A stretch of 64,000 bases of DNA from contig NC_060018.1 in NCBI RefSeq assembly GCF_021134715.1, positions 8,015,501-8,079,500 on the forward strand, read 5' to 3'. The first letter of the stretch is position 1; each line of letters starts with the position of its first letter. The notes under the pieces were generated by a model. That model was given only the letters and a program-made list of their open reading frames with translations, made no database searches and was not told the origin of the DNA. Positions 41,703 to 51,199 of the stretch are shown here, one piece after another. The translations under genes were made by a program, and so were the position numbers. Origin of the DNA: Daphnia pulex. Lineage: Eukaryota; Arthropoda; Branchiopoda; Diplostraca; Daphniidae.

Positions 41703-43019
41703 ATGCCCAGCAAAAAGAAAAAATACAACGCCCGATTTCCGCCTGTGAGTTCTAGTTTGTGATCTTCATAATACTCGTAACCGCTCATCTATTCCAATGT
41801 AGCGTACATGGTTCAGTTTTTGTTGTTTATTATTGACTTTGCTATTGATTTTTCATGTTTCATTGACATATCATGTCAGTATGAAAAAAAACTAACAACA
41901 TAATCATAACGAGATCAAGTTATTTACATTATTATTTGTTTTTTTTTTCTTTCTTGGTGTTAGGCCCGGATAAAGAAGATAATGCAAACAGATGAAGAAG
42001 TTGGGAAAGTGGCTGCACCAGTTCCTGTTATCATCTATATCCTTTTTAATAAATTTTTTATTTACTATTTTTCTTTATTTTACCGTGAAATTCCAATGTT
42101 TTTTCCTTAACTGAATTTTATTCACCTAGAGCATTGGAGCTTTTTGTAGAGTCACTCCTTACCAAAGCTGTACAGATAACTTCAGCCAGGAATGCCAAAA
42201 CACTCAGTCCTGCTCATTTGTAAGACTGGTGATTTCAACTTTCAGTGTAACCTAATAACATGTATTTCTTGTAGGAAGCAATGCATTTTAGCTGAAAGTC
42301 GATTTGACTTTTTGAAAGATCTGGTCCTTACCATTCCTGATGTCCAGGCAGAGGGCGAAGATGGTGGCGTGACTAGCGTCCCATCAACACCTACTGTTCA
42401 ACAACACCAGCCGTTAATGTTCCGATCTCTCAGCGAGGCGGGATCGTCTTCATCCACTAGTAAGAGTAAAGGAACCGGAACTGGGAGGCCAAGGGGTCGC
42501 CCCAGAAAAACTCCTGCCGCCCTTGCACCAGCACAGAATAACCAAAGGTTTTAATTTTAATTTTCGTCCCTGGAATTAATGCTGCGTATCCTTGATTTCT
42601 ATGAAAATTAATTAGGCGTACAATATCGAGATTAACTTATTCCATGATGTGATTTCAGGGCATGGGCAGCTAGAAAGTCGGACAGCGAAGAAACTGATTC
42701 TGGGGACTCGGAAGATGATGACGATGATGAAAACAACAGCACCGACACTGAATCCTTGCCCAAGGGATCTTCATCCTCCAAGAATGGTAGAGATATCGCG
42801 TCAGCCACTGCCCAACAAGCATCTTTTCAGTTTAATGCCGTCCAGCCCAACTTCTATCAGGAAATTGGCGGTCAAAATAACTCGTCTTTTCAAATCCAAA
42901 TTAACTTACCTCCTCAAACGGCTCCAAGTGAGAACGATAAAATGGGCAATGGCCAAGAAAAGGAAGTTGCGCTCCCTACCGCGCACCACGCCAATGATGA
43001 CGATGACTACGACACATAA
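41703..43019 (+). CDS. DRAP1: NC2-alpha / DR1-associated corepressor
   Basis: Histone-fold subunit of Negative Cofactor 2, which with NC2-beta (Dr1) binds TBP on promoter DNA and blocks TFIIA and TFIIB. Five exons: 41703-41744, 41964-42036, 42126-42219, 42275-42547, 42659-43019, giving 280 residues. The histone fold covers about residues 8-90. It begins [20 protein letters not shown] and contains VPVIIS joined to [11 protein letters not shown], then [20 protein letters not shown]. The C-terminal part has an RPRGRPRKT basic hook-like motif near residue 140 and acidic Ser/Asp/Glu clusters, ending DDDDYDT. Intron 2 is of the rare AT-AC type; the exact join is dictated by the invariant VIISRALELF. 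Longer than human DRAP1 (205 residues) owing to the tail. Confidence 0.95.
42037..42125 (+). other. U12-type AT-AC intron in DRAP1
   Basis: 89-bp intron beginning ATATCCTTT and ending in AC at 42,124-42,125. It contains the U12 branch-site consensus TTCCTTAAC at 42,103-42,111, about 15 nt from the 3' splice site. Splicing these ends restores the conserved histone-fold sequence across the join in the right phase. A GT-AG alternative does not exist at the donor. The minor spliceosome is therefore needed for this transcript. Confidence 0.95.
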
Positions 43020-43626
43020 TCAAGTTTCGAAATTTCTCCAATTTTTGTTCTGTTCTCCCTCCCCCAAATCGATTTGTCCGTATCGTCTGATATTATCATA
43101 ACCTCGGTAACCACAGAATCTTCTTTCCAACCATCACGGATCCACTGCTTCCCCTCAAACTCCCAGCTCCCATCTCCTCATATACTGCACAATTGAAACA
43201 GTGTTGATTTTGGTTTGTTCTTTTTTTTTCACTTTTTTTGTGAGGGGAAGCATTTTTCGAAATTTCCAAGACTTAATCAGACTTTATTTAGTGCTGTGAA
43301 ATAAATGCGCCCATGGGATGATTACTGAAGTGTCTTCTTTTTCTAGTAGTTCTCATAGCCTTCTGTTTTCTTTAAATCTTAATCTAAGACAATATCTTCA
43401 AAGTCTCAATTTATTTTTTCTTTCTTTTCTTTATTTGCATGTTGCATGACATTATTTAATTGCATTGAGTTACGCTTACACTCACTAGATGGCGAATAGA
43501 AGAAGACCATTACAAGTATTTTGTTATTGATCTCCAGAAAAGTTCTGTCGTCTGCCTCCTAGAGTCATTAAGTTAAAATTTCCTTCGACTTCCTATATTG
43601 GAACCTGTAATATTTCCCAAGTTGAC
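43020..43626. other. Intergenic region, DRAP1 / ARMC10-like gene
   Basis: Holds the DRAP1 3' UTR (an AATAAA lies near 43,299) and the upstream region of the next gene on the same strand. A CTCF-like motif, TCACTAGATGGCGA, occurs at 43,482-43,495, about 130 bp before the next start codon. Confidence 0.55.
43482..43495 (+). promoter_or_regulatory. CTCF-like motif
   Basis: TCACTAGATGGCGA fits the animal CTCF core CASYAGRKGGCRSY at all but the last one or two positions. It sits between two genes, just upstream of the ARMC10-like start. Binding is inference. Confidence 0.35.
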
Positions 43627-45559
43627 ATGTCGTTAGTTAATTTGAATCTCAATTTAAATACAGATCGTGTTGTCAACAAAATTGCCTTTTGCTCGGCTGT
43701 TGTAGCGGGATTTGCGTATGTAGGATATTCAGTGTGTAGGACTGCCTTTTCAAGGAGACGAAGAGGCAGAAGAGATGAAGATTCACCACACCATAGTGTT
43801 TTCCTTCGGAGATTGTCCCAAACAACTCAGACAGATGGTTTAATGGGAGAGTTGTTTGCAGATGGAGGCCCTAAAATTGTTTTGAGACCCAAATCTGTCC
43901 AAGAACGTATAAAAGACCTGAATATGCAAGCAAGACAATTTGCTAGCGCTGTAACAGCTATTCAGACTAACAATAGTTCTAGAGCCAATGGTGTCAGTGG
44001 AAGGAGTTTACAGGTAAGTCACCAGAAACCAAACAACACATGTTTAATAGATAATCTTGAAAACACTTTGTTTGATGCAGGTTACACCATGGGGTTCTCC
44101 CCGACTTCTTAGTCCAGTTGAAGTCCGTCACATTCCTGAATATGTAGAAGCTGATCCATACAACTCACCTGGTAGTTCTCCAAGCAGATACCGTTGGTGT
44201 AGAACAGGTTCTTTGAAAACACCACATAAGGTTAATTACTTAAGGTTTGCTAGCAGTGGTTGTTAGAAGTTATTCAAAATTTGAAATTGTGTTTAGGTGG
44301 GCTTGGATATTGGTGAAGATACAAAGTTGAAAGAGCTTGAACAGTTGTGGTTTAATGATAAAGACAATATCATTCAAAATCTTCCTGATCTTTTAAGCAA
44401 TAATCAAAGGTAAAGAAGATCTATTGTGATGTTTAAATAAGAAATTTTTATTTAAATATTTCTATACTTTTGTCAGAGAGATAACTTTGCAGGAAGCCCA
44501 GAATTTGGCTGCTGTGCTGGCATCCAATGAAACTCCTTTGATATTGGGTACATTGACAGCTGTTGCGAATTTGGCAGCGTTCAGTACCAATCAGGATCAT
44601 TTTCGAGAAGCCGGTCTCATTACAGTTTTGTCCAAATTGATCTTAAAATCGAATCGGCAAATCAAGCTGAAATCCTGTGTAGTTGTTGCTAATATGGCAA
44701 TGAACGAGAAGAATAATGCCGGTAACTTTTAATTTACGGTTTTTTTTAAATTTTCAATATTTCGATTTTTAATTTTTTTTTTTTTTTGCTGTGACAGACA
44801 TGCGATCTGTCACGATTAGTTTGGTCCATCTTTTGCAGACCACTCCTTTAAGTGATCCAGCTTTGATTACATCAACTCTCTTGACCTTAATCAATATTGC
44901 TGTAATGCCCTCTTGGCATAAAGAGTTCAAGCCTTTACTTCATAAATCCTACAATTTACTTGATGAAGGCCATTGGAATAGTGATGGTGTTTCTTTCCAG
45001 TCGCTTCGCTTATTAATCAACCTCGTAATACCAAACAGATAAAGTAATCGATAATACCTATTTTATTAACTTTGCATAACGTTATTATCCAGAGTTGCAA
45101 CGAAGAAATGATACCGAGTCTTTTGGCTGCTCAGGTATAATTCCTTTCAAAGTTATTTCGATTCGTTTTCGTATAGTTAATTAATGTGCTCTCACAGGCA
45201 CCATCCAAGTTGATCTATATGCTCGACATGTCCATGCCCGAAGAAGTTGTTTTGCGTGTTCTTACTCTACTCGCAAACCTTGCAAGTGCCACGAAACGCT
45301 TGGACATTGACCCTCTCGATTTACCAGCTGAAAACAAAGCTGCTGCACCTGATACAATGTTAGTTCTTTTATTTACTTTTTAATTTTTTTTTTGTATTAT
45401 TTTATTTAAAAAATATTTTTTTTTTATAGGTATGCAAATGTCTTTGGCCTATCAATGGTAGAGCGTTTTAAGAAAAAAGCCAAGATTCTGTCCGAACGTC
45501 ATTCAAATTCAGATGTGTGTGTGCAGGCGAGTAGGTTATTGGAAGCATTGTCAGAATAA
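43627..45559 (+). CDS. Armadillo-repeat protein, ARMC10/ARMCX-like
   Basis: Eight exons: 43627-44013, 44081-44230, 44297-44409, 44477-44721, 44798-45024, 45093-45134, 45198-45358, 45430-45559, giving 484 residues in one frame. The N-terminus has a single hydrophobic segment (about residues 18-37, IAFCSAVVAGFAYVGYSV) followed by an RRRRGRR cluster, the plan of an outer-mitochondrial or ER membrane signal anchor as in ARMC10. A low-complexity linker leads to armadillo-type helical repeats from about residue 215 (LILGTLTAVANLAAFSTNQ, SCVVVANMAMNEKNN, LRVLTLLANLAS). Vertebrate relatives act in mitochondrial dynamics and trafficking; applying that here is inference. The small exon 45093-45134 is required for phase. 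The start codon is the first in the frame. Confidence 0.8.
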
Positions 45560-46275
45560 AATGCATTACTCGTTTAAACATGACATTCCCTGCCACCTCA
45601 AGCAAAAAGAATTGAAAGAAAAATAGGGTGAAAGAAAAATACTGTCCAACAGTATTTGAAAAATTACTTATGCAACTATAGATCTAGTCATGTTATGTTT
45701 TCGCACTACCATACTTAAATAAAAATGATCAATATATGTGAATTATGGATGAAATTTGTTGATTGACAACAAATATACTGATACACGCGCTGTTTATTTA
45801 CTGTGCTTAAGATTAATAAGATTCATTTAGCTAGCCTTGATTCCAACTTTTTATTGGGATGCCAGGAATCAGGTGGCGCTAGTGTACTTTCCAACCTCAC
45901 TTTTTAAGTATTTTTTGTCTGGGAAATATCTTATCTCTTTGCACAAGACCAGGAATTTTATCGTGTATAGTTTTTTTCGGGTTTGTTTCTTCGTTGTTAT
46001 TCAATTTACCTGTCGATCATTAAAAAAAACAAAAGCTTGCAATTTTAATTAAATTAAGTGATTCGAACAACACAGTTTGGGGGTTACCAATGCATGACAT
46101 TGGAAAACGTCATAAGAGTAAAAAAATCCTCAAATCTGCGGTGGTTGACCTAAATTCGCGCAAACACATTGTTTTCCTTCAAACTTGAATAGTCTAACCT
46201 GCATGAAGCTTTATAACTATACTTGGATTTTAACGCTGTATTAATGATTTTAGGAAAGTCTTCTTACCAAGGAAA
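45560..46275. other. Intergenic region, ARMC10-like / DDT-like genes
   Basis: Contains the ARMC10-like 3' UTR (AATAAA-type signal near 45,719) and the upstream region of the tautomerase gene. The sequence AGGTGGCGCT at 45,871-45,880 resembles the Drosophila CTCF core. No coding frame is supported. Confidence 0.5.
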
Positions 46276-46767
46276 ATGCCAATTATAACAGTTGAAACCA
46301 ATTTAAGCTATACGCAGTTCCCAGAGAATTTCGGCCCAGAGCTGTCAAAATTTACCAGCGAGACGTTGGATAAGCCAGAAGAAGTAAGAATATTTACTAT
46401 TTCTAAGGCCTACAAAAAAGGATGAATAATAACGTAGTTTATATAATTTTAGCGAATTTCCATCAGCTTAGTAACTGATCGTCGAATGTGGCGCAATGGA
46501 AGCGATCTTCCCATGATTCAAATACATGTATCGGCTATAGGGGCAGTTTCGACCGGTCAACAAAATTCAATTCACGCGAAAAAATTCACAGAATTTATCA
46601 TGGAAAAAACAAGCCTTCCGATAGATAGGTGTGACTGAATGTCCTTTTTTAATTTTAACGATTATTTTAATTTAGCTAATTGTAATTTTGTTCTCAACAG
46701 AATTTTTCTTATTTTTACTCCTTTGGAATCTTGGCAAATCGGGAAAAACGGAACGGTTGCATTTTAA
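46276..46767 (+). CDS. DDT: MIF-superfamily tautomerase, D-dopachrome tautomerase-like
   Basis: Small trimeric protein of the macrophage migration inhibitory factor family. Three exons: 46276-46383, 46453-46628, 46701-46767, giving 116 residues (MIF 115, DDT 118). The initiator Met is followed by Pro, the catalytic base in this superfamily after Met removal, so the start is certain. The C-terminal block FTPLESWQIGKNGTVAF is much closer to D-dopachrome tautomerase than to MIF, which supports the DDT call. The CXXC of vertebrate MIF is absent. In arthropods these proteins are linked to immunity, but the physiological substrate is unknown. It lies tail-to-tail with BBLN. Confidence 0.88.
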
Positions 46768-47344
46768 AGCTGACGAGCTTAGACCTATGTATTTTGTTAT
46801 GGTTATTATTATTAGAAAAAACAGTGCCTGTTATCTTATTAGCGGAAATTTTTTCTTTGCACGGCAGAGGAACAATTAATGCTTTAAAGGAATTCATATT
46901 ATTTTCCATTATGAAGCTCTTTAGTTTTTATCCAAAAGGTTTTCTAATTGTTTTTCGTTACTAGAAGAAATTTAATGTCAATGAATTTTATTAGGGGTAA
47001 AAATCAATTTATAAGAAAAAAAACTTTGTGATTCGTCACTCTAAGATAGATCGATATAAGTGATGTACCTATTCCCTGCCGATAAAATATTTTCATTCTA
47101 TAAGTGCAAGATATCTTTGTTCAACATATTTCCTAATAATAACATCTTGTTAATTTCAACAATAAATAAACGATATAATATAGATCTTCAGACGAATTCA
47201 ACTACATAAAACATGTAATACATAAATCTCAATACACCAAATTATGCAATATTAAAACATATTGATGGCTATCTCTATTTGGAATGAGGAGGAGAAATCT
47301 TCTGACTTTTATCATGAATAACAGTTAATTTTGTTCTTCCACAT
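46768..47344. other. Convergent 3' region, DDT-like / BBLN
   Basis: A+T-rich sequence between two convergent stop codons, with several AATAAA-like signals (for example near 47,162). No further gene is seen. Confidence 0.5.
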
Positions 47345-47965
47345 TCAGTCAGTTGATCCAAGATCGGAAGTGTCAGTCTCACTCTCCTTCACTATATTTT
47401 GTCTAATCTCTCTGCTATTCTCCAAAAGAACTCTCAGTTGAGACTGAATATGATCATTTTTCTGCTCAAGAATATCTAGGGCACTGAAAATAATCATAAT
47501 AATAAAGAAGACTTCCTTGATGTACTAGGTTATTTCTATTACCTATTCAAGTCATCAAGTTGCTTGTCCAAAGAGGAGTATTCTGTATGATCATATAGAA
47601 ACTCAAACTTACTAATAGTAGAATTTATTTCATCATCTCAGTAAGCAAACCTGGATCAGCCTCATCAGTAACATCATCCAGGTCAGCTTCAGTGCTTTCA
47701 TCCATGTCGGTAGTGTCCATCAATACATCATCCTGTTCATTTCCAATGTTATTGTGTTGACCATCATCTAGGAGAGCGGCAGTACCAATGAATTTTTTTT
47801 AAACATTGAAAAATTAATAGCAACGGTAGATTTTTTAAGAACAATACAAAAGCTTTAATTAATAAAATGCATAAAATTTTTTGTATATTCAAGCAAAATA
47901 AAGAATGTTTTACCTTCATTTAACGACATTTCATCGTTGGTTTTATCAGGATCGTTGAAATTCAT
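47345..47965 (-). CDS. BBLN: Bublin coiled-coil protein (UPF0184 family)
   Basis: Four small exons: 47914-47965, 47651-47767, 47543-47582, 47345-47483, together 115 residues. The N-terminal half is acidic and disordered (many Asp and Glu). The C-terminal half is the family core: EYSSLDKQLDDLNSALDIL followed by EQKNDHIQSQLRVLLENSRE, matching the human C9orf16/BBLN pattern LD.LEEKNDHL...L.ELLESNR. It is predicted to form a coiled coil. The nematode homologue localises to intermediate filaments and limits gut-lumen deformation; a role in the cytoskeleton here is inference. The 40-bp exon is fixed by phase on both sides. No single open frame longer than about 40 codons covers it, so simple gene finding would miss this gene. 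Confidence 0.88.
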
Positions 47966-48332
47966 ATTGATAACCATATTAATTTGTATTAAAAGCAATT
48001 TATATTAGAATTTCAGCAGTACAAAGGCAAGAGATATCCCAAATATGATTACGACTATTGAAGTGTAAGTCGGCTAAAAAACAGTGAAGACGTGCGACAA
48101 GTAAGCCAAGTTAGCCAACGAACACGAAATAATGAACTGTCACGTGAAAACTGAAAAGAAAACTTTGAAAATAAATATGGTTAGGCAACATCCTTTCGGG
48201 CCAGTCATCTCGCCTGCTACAATTTTTCGAGCACCATGTTGCCGAACCCAAGAACAGATGTTGCCATGACTACCACCCTCAGCTAGCCGACAAAAGAGTC
48301 ACGAGATCTTATGACAGAAGAGATGCAGGGGT
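47966..48332. promoter_or_regulatory. Upstream region of BBLN
   Basis: Short stretch between the BBLN start codon and the adjacent MITE-like element. It probably contains the 5' UTR and promoter. No other feature is seen. Confidence 0.4.
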
Positions 48333-48406
48333 GGGTCGCCATTTCGTCATCGTCATCGTCTTTTAGGGACTAAACTGCGGAATGTGTTGTGGAAATCATG
48401 AATCGG

Positions 48407-48420
48407 CCACCAGAGGGAGC
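48407..48420 (+). promoter_or_regulatory. CTCF-like motif in left MITE arm
   Basis: CCACCAGAGGGAGC matches the animal CTCF core CCASYAGRKGGCRS with one mismatch, plus-strand orientation. Binding is inference. Confidence 0.35.
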
Positions 48421-48965
48421 CGCTTGACTTCTACTTGGCATTTCGAACAACCACTACAGTTTTTTGTGGTTCGAACATGGTAGTACAAATATCTTTTAAT
48501 GTCTAGCGTAATGCTAATGCAATTGGTGTAACGCATTAAATACTTAAAACTAAAACGAGGTGCGAATGCAAAATTAATTTAGAAAATGAACACAACATTA
48601 AAGAAAACACGGGGAAATGCTTATTAAAGTATTGACATCTCTTTCAGAAAGCTCAGCTTCTGTGTCACAGTTGTAATCAAATCATACGAATTAATATTCA
48701 TGTTTATAGTTAAAAAAATGTTCGGATGTTTGATGGTTGCTTATTGATGGTGAGTTGAAATTCACCGTATAATACAATCATGATTCGTTTTCTCATGACG
48801 GGAAAACCAAACTTGGTGGCTTTTCCACTGCCACCTGACGCAGCAAAATATTTCTATCACGTATAAATGAATCGTAATTTAGTATTGCCTATTTTTAAAA
48901 TAAAACAAGCATTAAAATCTAGATAAACTTGCACAACTTTAGCCTATGACGATTTGAAATCTAGT

Positions 48966-48980
48966 GGTGCCCCCTGGTGA
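48966..48980 (-). promoter_or_regulatory. CTCF-like motif in right MITE arm
   Basis: On the minus strand TCACCAGGGGGCACC matches CASYAGRKGGCRSY at every position. It faces the left-arm motif, so the two are convergent. Binding is inference. Confidence 0.4.
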
Positions 48981-49055
48981 CATCCACAGCGGATCCCGCA
49001 TTTTAGCCCCCTATGGGCAGACGATGACGATGACGATGACGAATTATGGCGACCC

Positions 49056-49145
49056 GAGGGTTTTCAATATTAAATTAATGACGACATTCCAAATATAATG
49101 AATAAATAATATTTATAAATACAATTACGCTATCCATTGTAAATT
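49056..49145 (+). repeat. Left 90-bp terminal inverted repeat
   Basis: Identical on the opposite strand to 63,763-63,852, 90 of 90 bases by direct comparison. A+T-rich with a GAGGG outer end. Confidence 0.95.
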
Positions 49146-49184
49146 GTAAACACCAATGCAGTTTTGGGTATGGATAATTAAAAA

Positions 49185-50310
49185 TTAAATAAAGCACGAT
49201 AACATGCGAAATAGAAAACTTACGCTAGGTCCATCCGTAGTTTCATTGAAGTTAAGGGTCATGGATGATCTATCATCATAAGAGACACTGCCGTCGATGA
49301 AGTCATACTTAATACCATCCTTTAAGAAACGTTTCTCAAATAGTTCCAACACCTTCACCCATTGAGACACTATAGTAACTACTTTTTCATTCTCTTTCAT
49401 TATTTCTTCAACAAGTGTTGCCACCTTCGACATCTTCGAACTGACGTAACCCTCGAGTAGTAGTACATGTTTCCAACTTGTCAAAGTTTCTTTGGTATTC
49501 AGTTTGATCAAGGACGGGTGGACACAAGTCTGTCTCAGACGCAAAATCTTAATAAACATGGTTGATGCGCTTGGTCTAGCTTGTTCGACCTATTAATGAA
49601 AAATAAATTATAAGGTACTAAGTAATAAATATGAAAAGGAAAAAAATAATAACTTACTCCCTCAGGCGGATTAAAAAATCTTCGGATTCTCTGCGGGTCG
49701 CATTTTCCAGTGTGTCAAAAAAGACATTGCTCCGGTGCCGAAAATTGAATCTTGTGAGTAATGAACTCTCTATCAGGAAGTTCTACAATAGGGTTTCCAT
49801 TAACGTAGTCACTTTTCTGCCGACGCAGGAGGAGGAGATTCATCAGTATAGTCTTATACGATAGAGCCATGACTATCAATTTCGGGGCCTGATTTATCCA
49901 ACGTTCCACACCTTGAAAATATTAATATTAAATGTAGTTGATACTCTTGAACCAAATTGTATGAAATATCTATATTTCGTGCAAAGGCTTAAACTTCAGA
50001 AAGCGAATTAGTGAATAAGCATTCTGGTAAGAATTCATGATAGGGGTGCCTGTAACGGCCCATCGGTTGGTTGCTTTAATTTGGCAAAGCGCTGTTGAGA
50101 TTTGAGGTACGGAATTTCGAATGGTATGTGCTTCATCCATAATAAGTCACTTGAAATTAACCTCGAAGAGGATTTGCGGACAATCGTTGTCTTCACTTTG
50201 CCGACCGATGTCTTGTAATAAAATCTTAATTCAGAATAAAAGGTATTATAATTATTTCAAAATGAGACTCAGACTCTCTTTTAGTTCACTGGATTTAGAG
50301 CAAGATTGGA
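49185..50310 (-). pseudogene. Truncated SNF2-family helicase, TTF2/lodestar-like
   Basis: Minus-strand fragments show ordered SNF2 ATPase motifs: part of motif I/Ia (LSLILK near 50,260), Walker-B-like LIMDEAHTIRNS at about 50,112-50,150, and motif III context NRWAVTGTPIMNS at about 50,030-50,070. Then follow INQAPKLIVMALSYKT to FITHKIQFSAPEQ (49,715-49,909), and the start of the C-terminal lobe with LRQTCVHPSLI and VVTIVSQWVKVLELFEKR. This order and wording resemble transcription termination factor 2. The piece stops at GPS followed by a GTAAGT splice-donor sequence near 49,229, and the exon with motifs V-VI is missing; the terminal repeat begins 84 bp further on. Upstream of motif Ia the frame is lost at an LTR-like insertion. 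Not functional as it stands. It is either a captured host gene piece or a transposon-encoded helicase. Confidence 0.75.
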
Positions 50311-50321
50311 GCAAATGGTAA

Positions 50322-50721
50322 TGTAAGGGCCGGTCCCTGGGATGCGGGAAGGCCTTACAATGACGATGAAGAAACTTACACCCGCTGTTCTAAGTCTACC
50401 AGTTTATTTTAGCTTAAGCAAGAGGAATGGTACACTAGTTACAGAATAGTGGCATAGGCTGGCTGGCTGCTGTTGCACACTGCTCCTTCTTGCTGCTGCT
50501 GACCGGCCCTTTTATACTGGCCACGGGATCTTTCACTGGATGCTGAGAAGGCAGGTGTGGCACGTTTTTCCGGCGAAGTTCTATCCTTGCAGTTTTTTCC
50601 TGTTTTCTTGTTTGCTGTTTCCACAGTGGTTAGGAAGCGGGGCAGATAGATGGAGCGAGAATGCCGTAAGAAAAGATACGCTTTTTGCGGGAGAATATGA
50701 ATACTCGGTAGGCTCACTACA
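50322..50721 (-). mobile_element. Solo-LTR-like block
   Basis: Read on the minus strand it starts TGTAGTGAGCC and ends GGCCCTTACA. It contains a TATA box (TATAAAA at 50,508-50,514) followed about 100 bp later by AATAAA (50,403-50,408), the order expected of a U3-R-U5 long terminal repeat. GC-richer than its surroundings. It interrupts the helicase fragment. No clean target-site duplication sits at these exact ends, though TTACC occurs just outside both sides (near 50,317 and 50,746). The boundaries are therefore approximate. Confidence 0.45.
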
Positions 50722-51199
50722 AAAAGAAGGGTGGATTGTAGCTTTTGGTAAAAAAAACAACTCAAGGTTAACAAATTTTCCTTGATAGGAATAACAAAAT
50801 CGGATTTGTGCAATTCATGAATTCAGTAGCCAAAGTATTGTGATGATCCTTTATCCCATGAAAAAGCAAGAGTGATGTTTGCCATCCGCACCAATTGTGC
50901 GATCTTCAATTTCCTTAAAACATTGACCTAACATTACAAAAATTAAATAAAGTTTAGAATAAAACTGATTAAATAACGAGTAATAAAAAAATGAGAATAA
51001 TCAAACGCTTTCGATTAGACTTTTCAGGAAAACGAGGAACAGGGCAAAGGTCTAGCTTTTTTACAGTTGATGCCAATGAAGATTTACGTTGATTTGCTAA
51101 GAATAAAAAAAAACATTTAAAATAAGCTTGGATTCTAACTATGTTACATGGACTTACTACTTATGTTTCCAAAATATCTCTGTATAAGACCTTTCCACA

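Larger units (their letters stand above)
48333..49055. mobile_element. MITE-like element with imperfect terminal inverted repeats
   Basis: The left end GGGTCGCCAT TTCGTCATCGTCATCG is mirrored at the right end (..GACGATGACGATGAC..ATGGCGACCC). After reverse complementing, similarity continues for about 100 bp with indels, through a TTTTAG-GG-CTAAA-TGCGG block and a CACCAG-GGG block. No open frame lies inside, so it would be non-autonomous, about 720 bp. I could not find an exact target-site duplication. The right end abuts, with no gap, the 90-bp repeat that starts at 49,056. Each arm contains a CTCF-like core. Confidence 0.6.

Noticed and set aside
42192..42274. Use of the ATG at 42,192 and read-through of the intron in DRAP1
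   Set aside because: The frame crosses a GTAAGA donor and a TTGTAG acceptor. Removing 42,220-42,274 restores the conserved [10 protein letters not shown] block.
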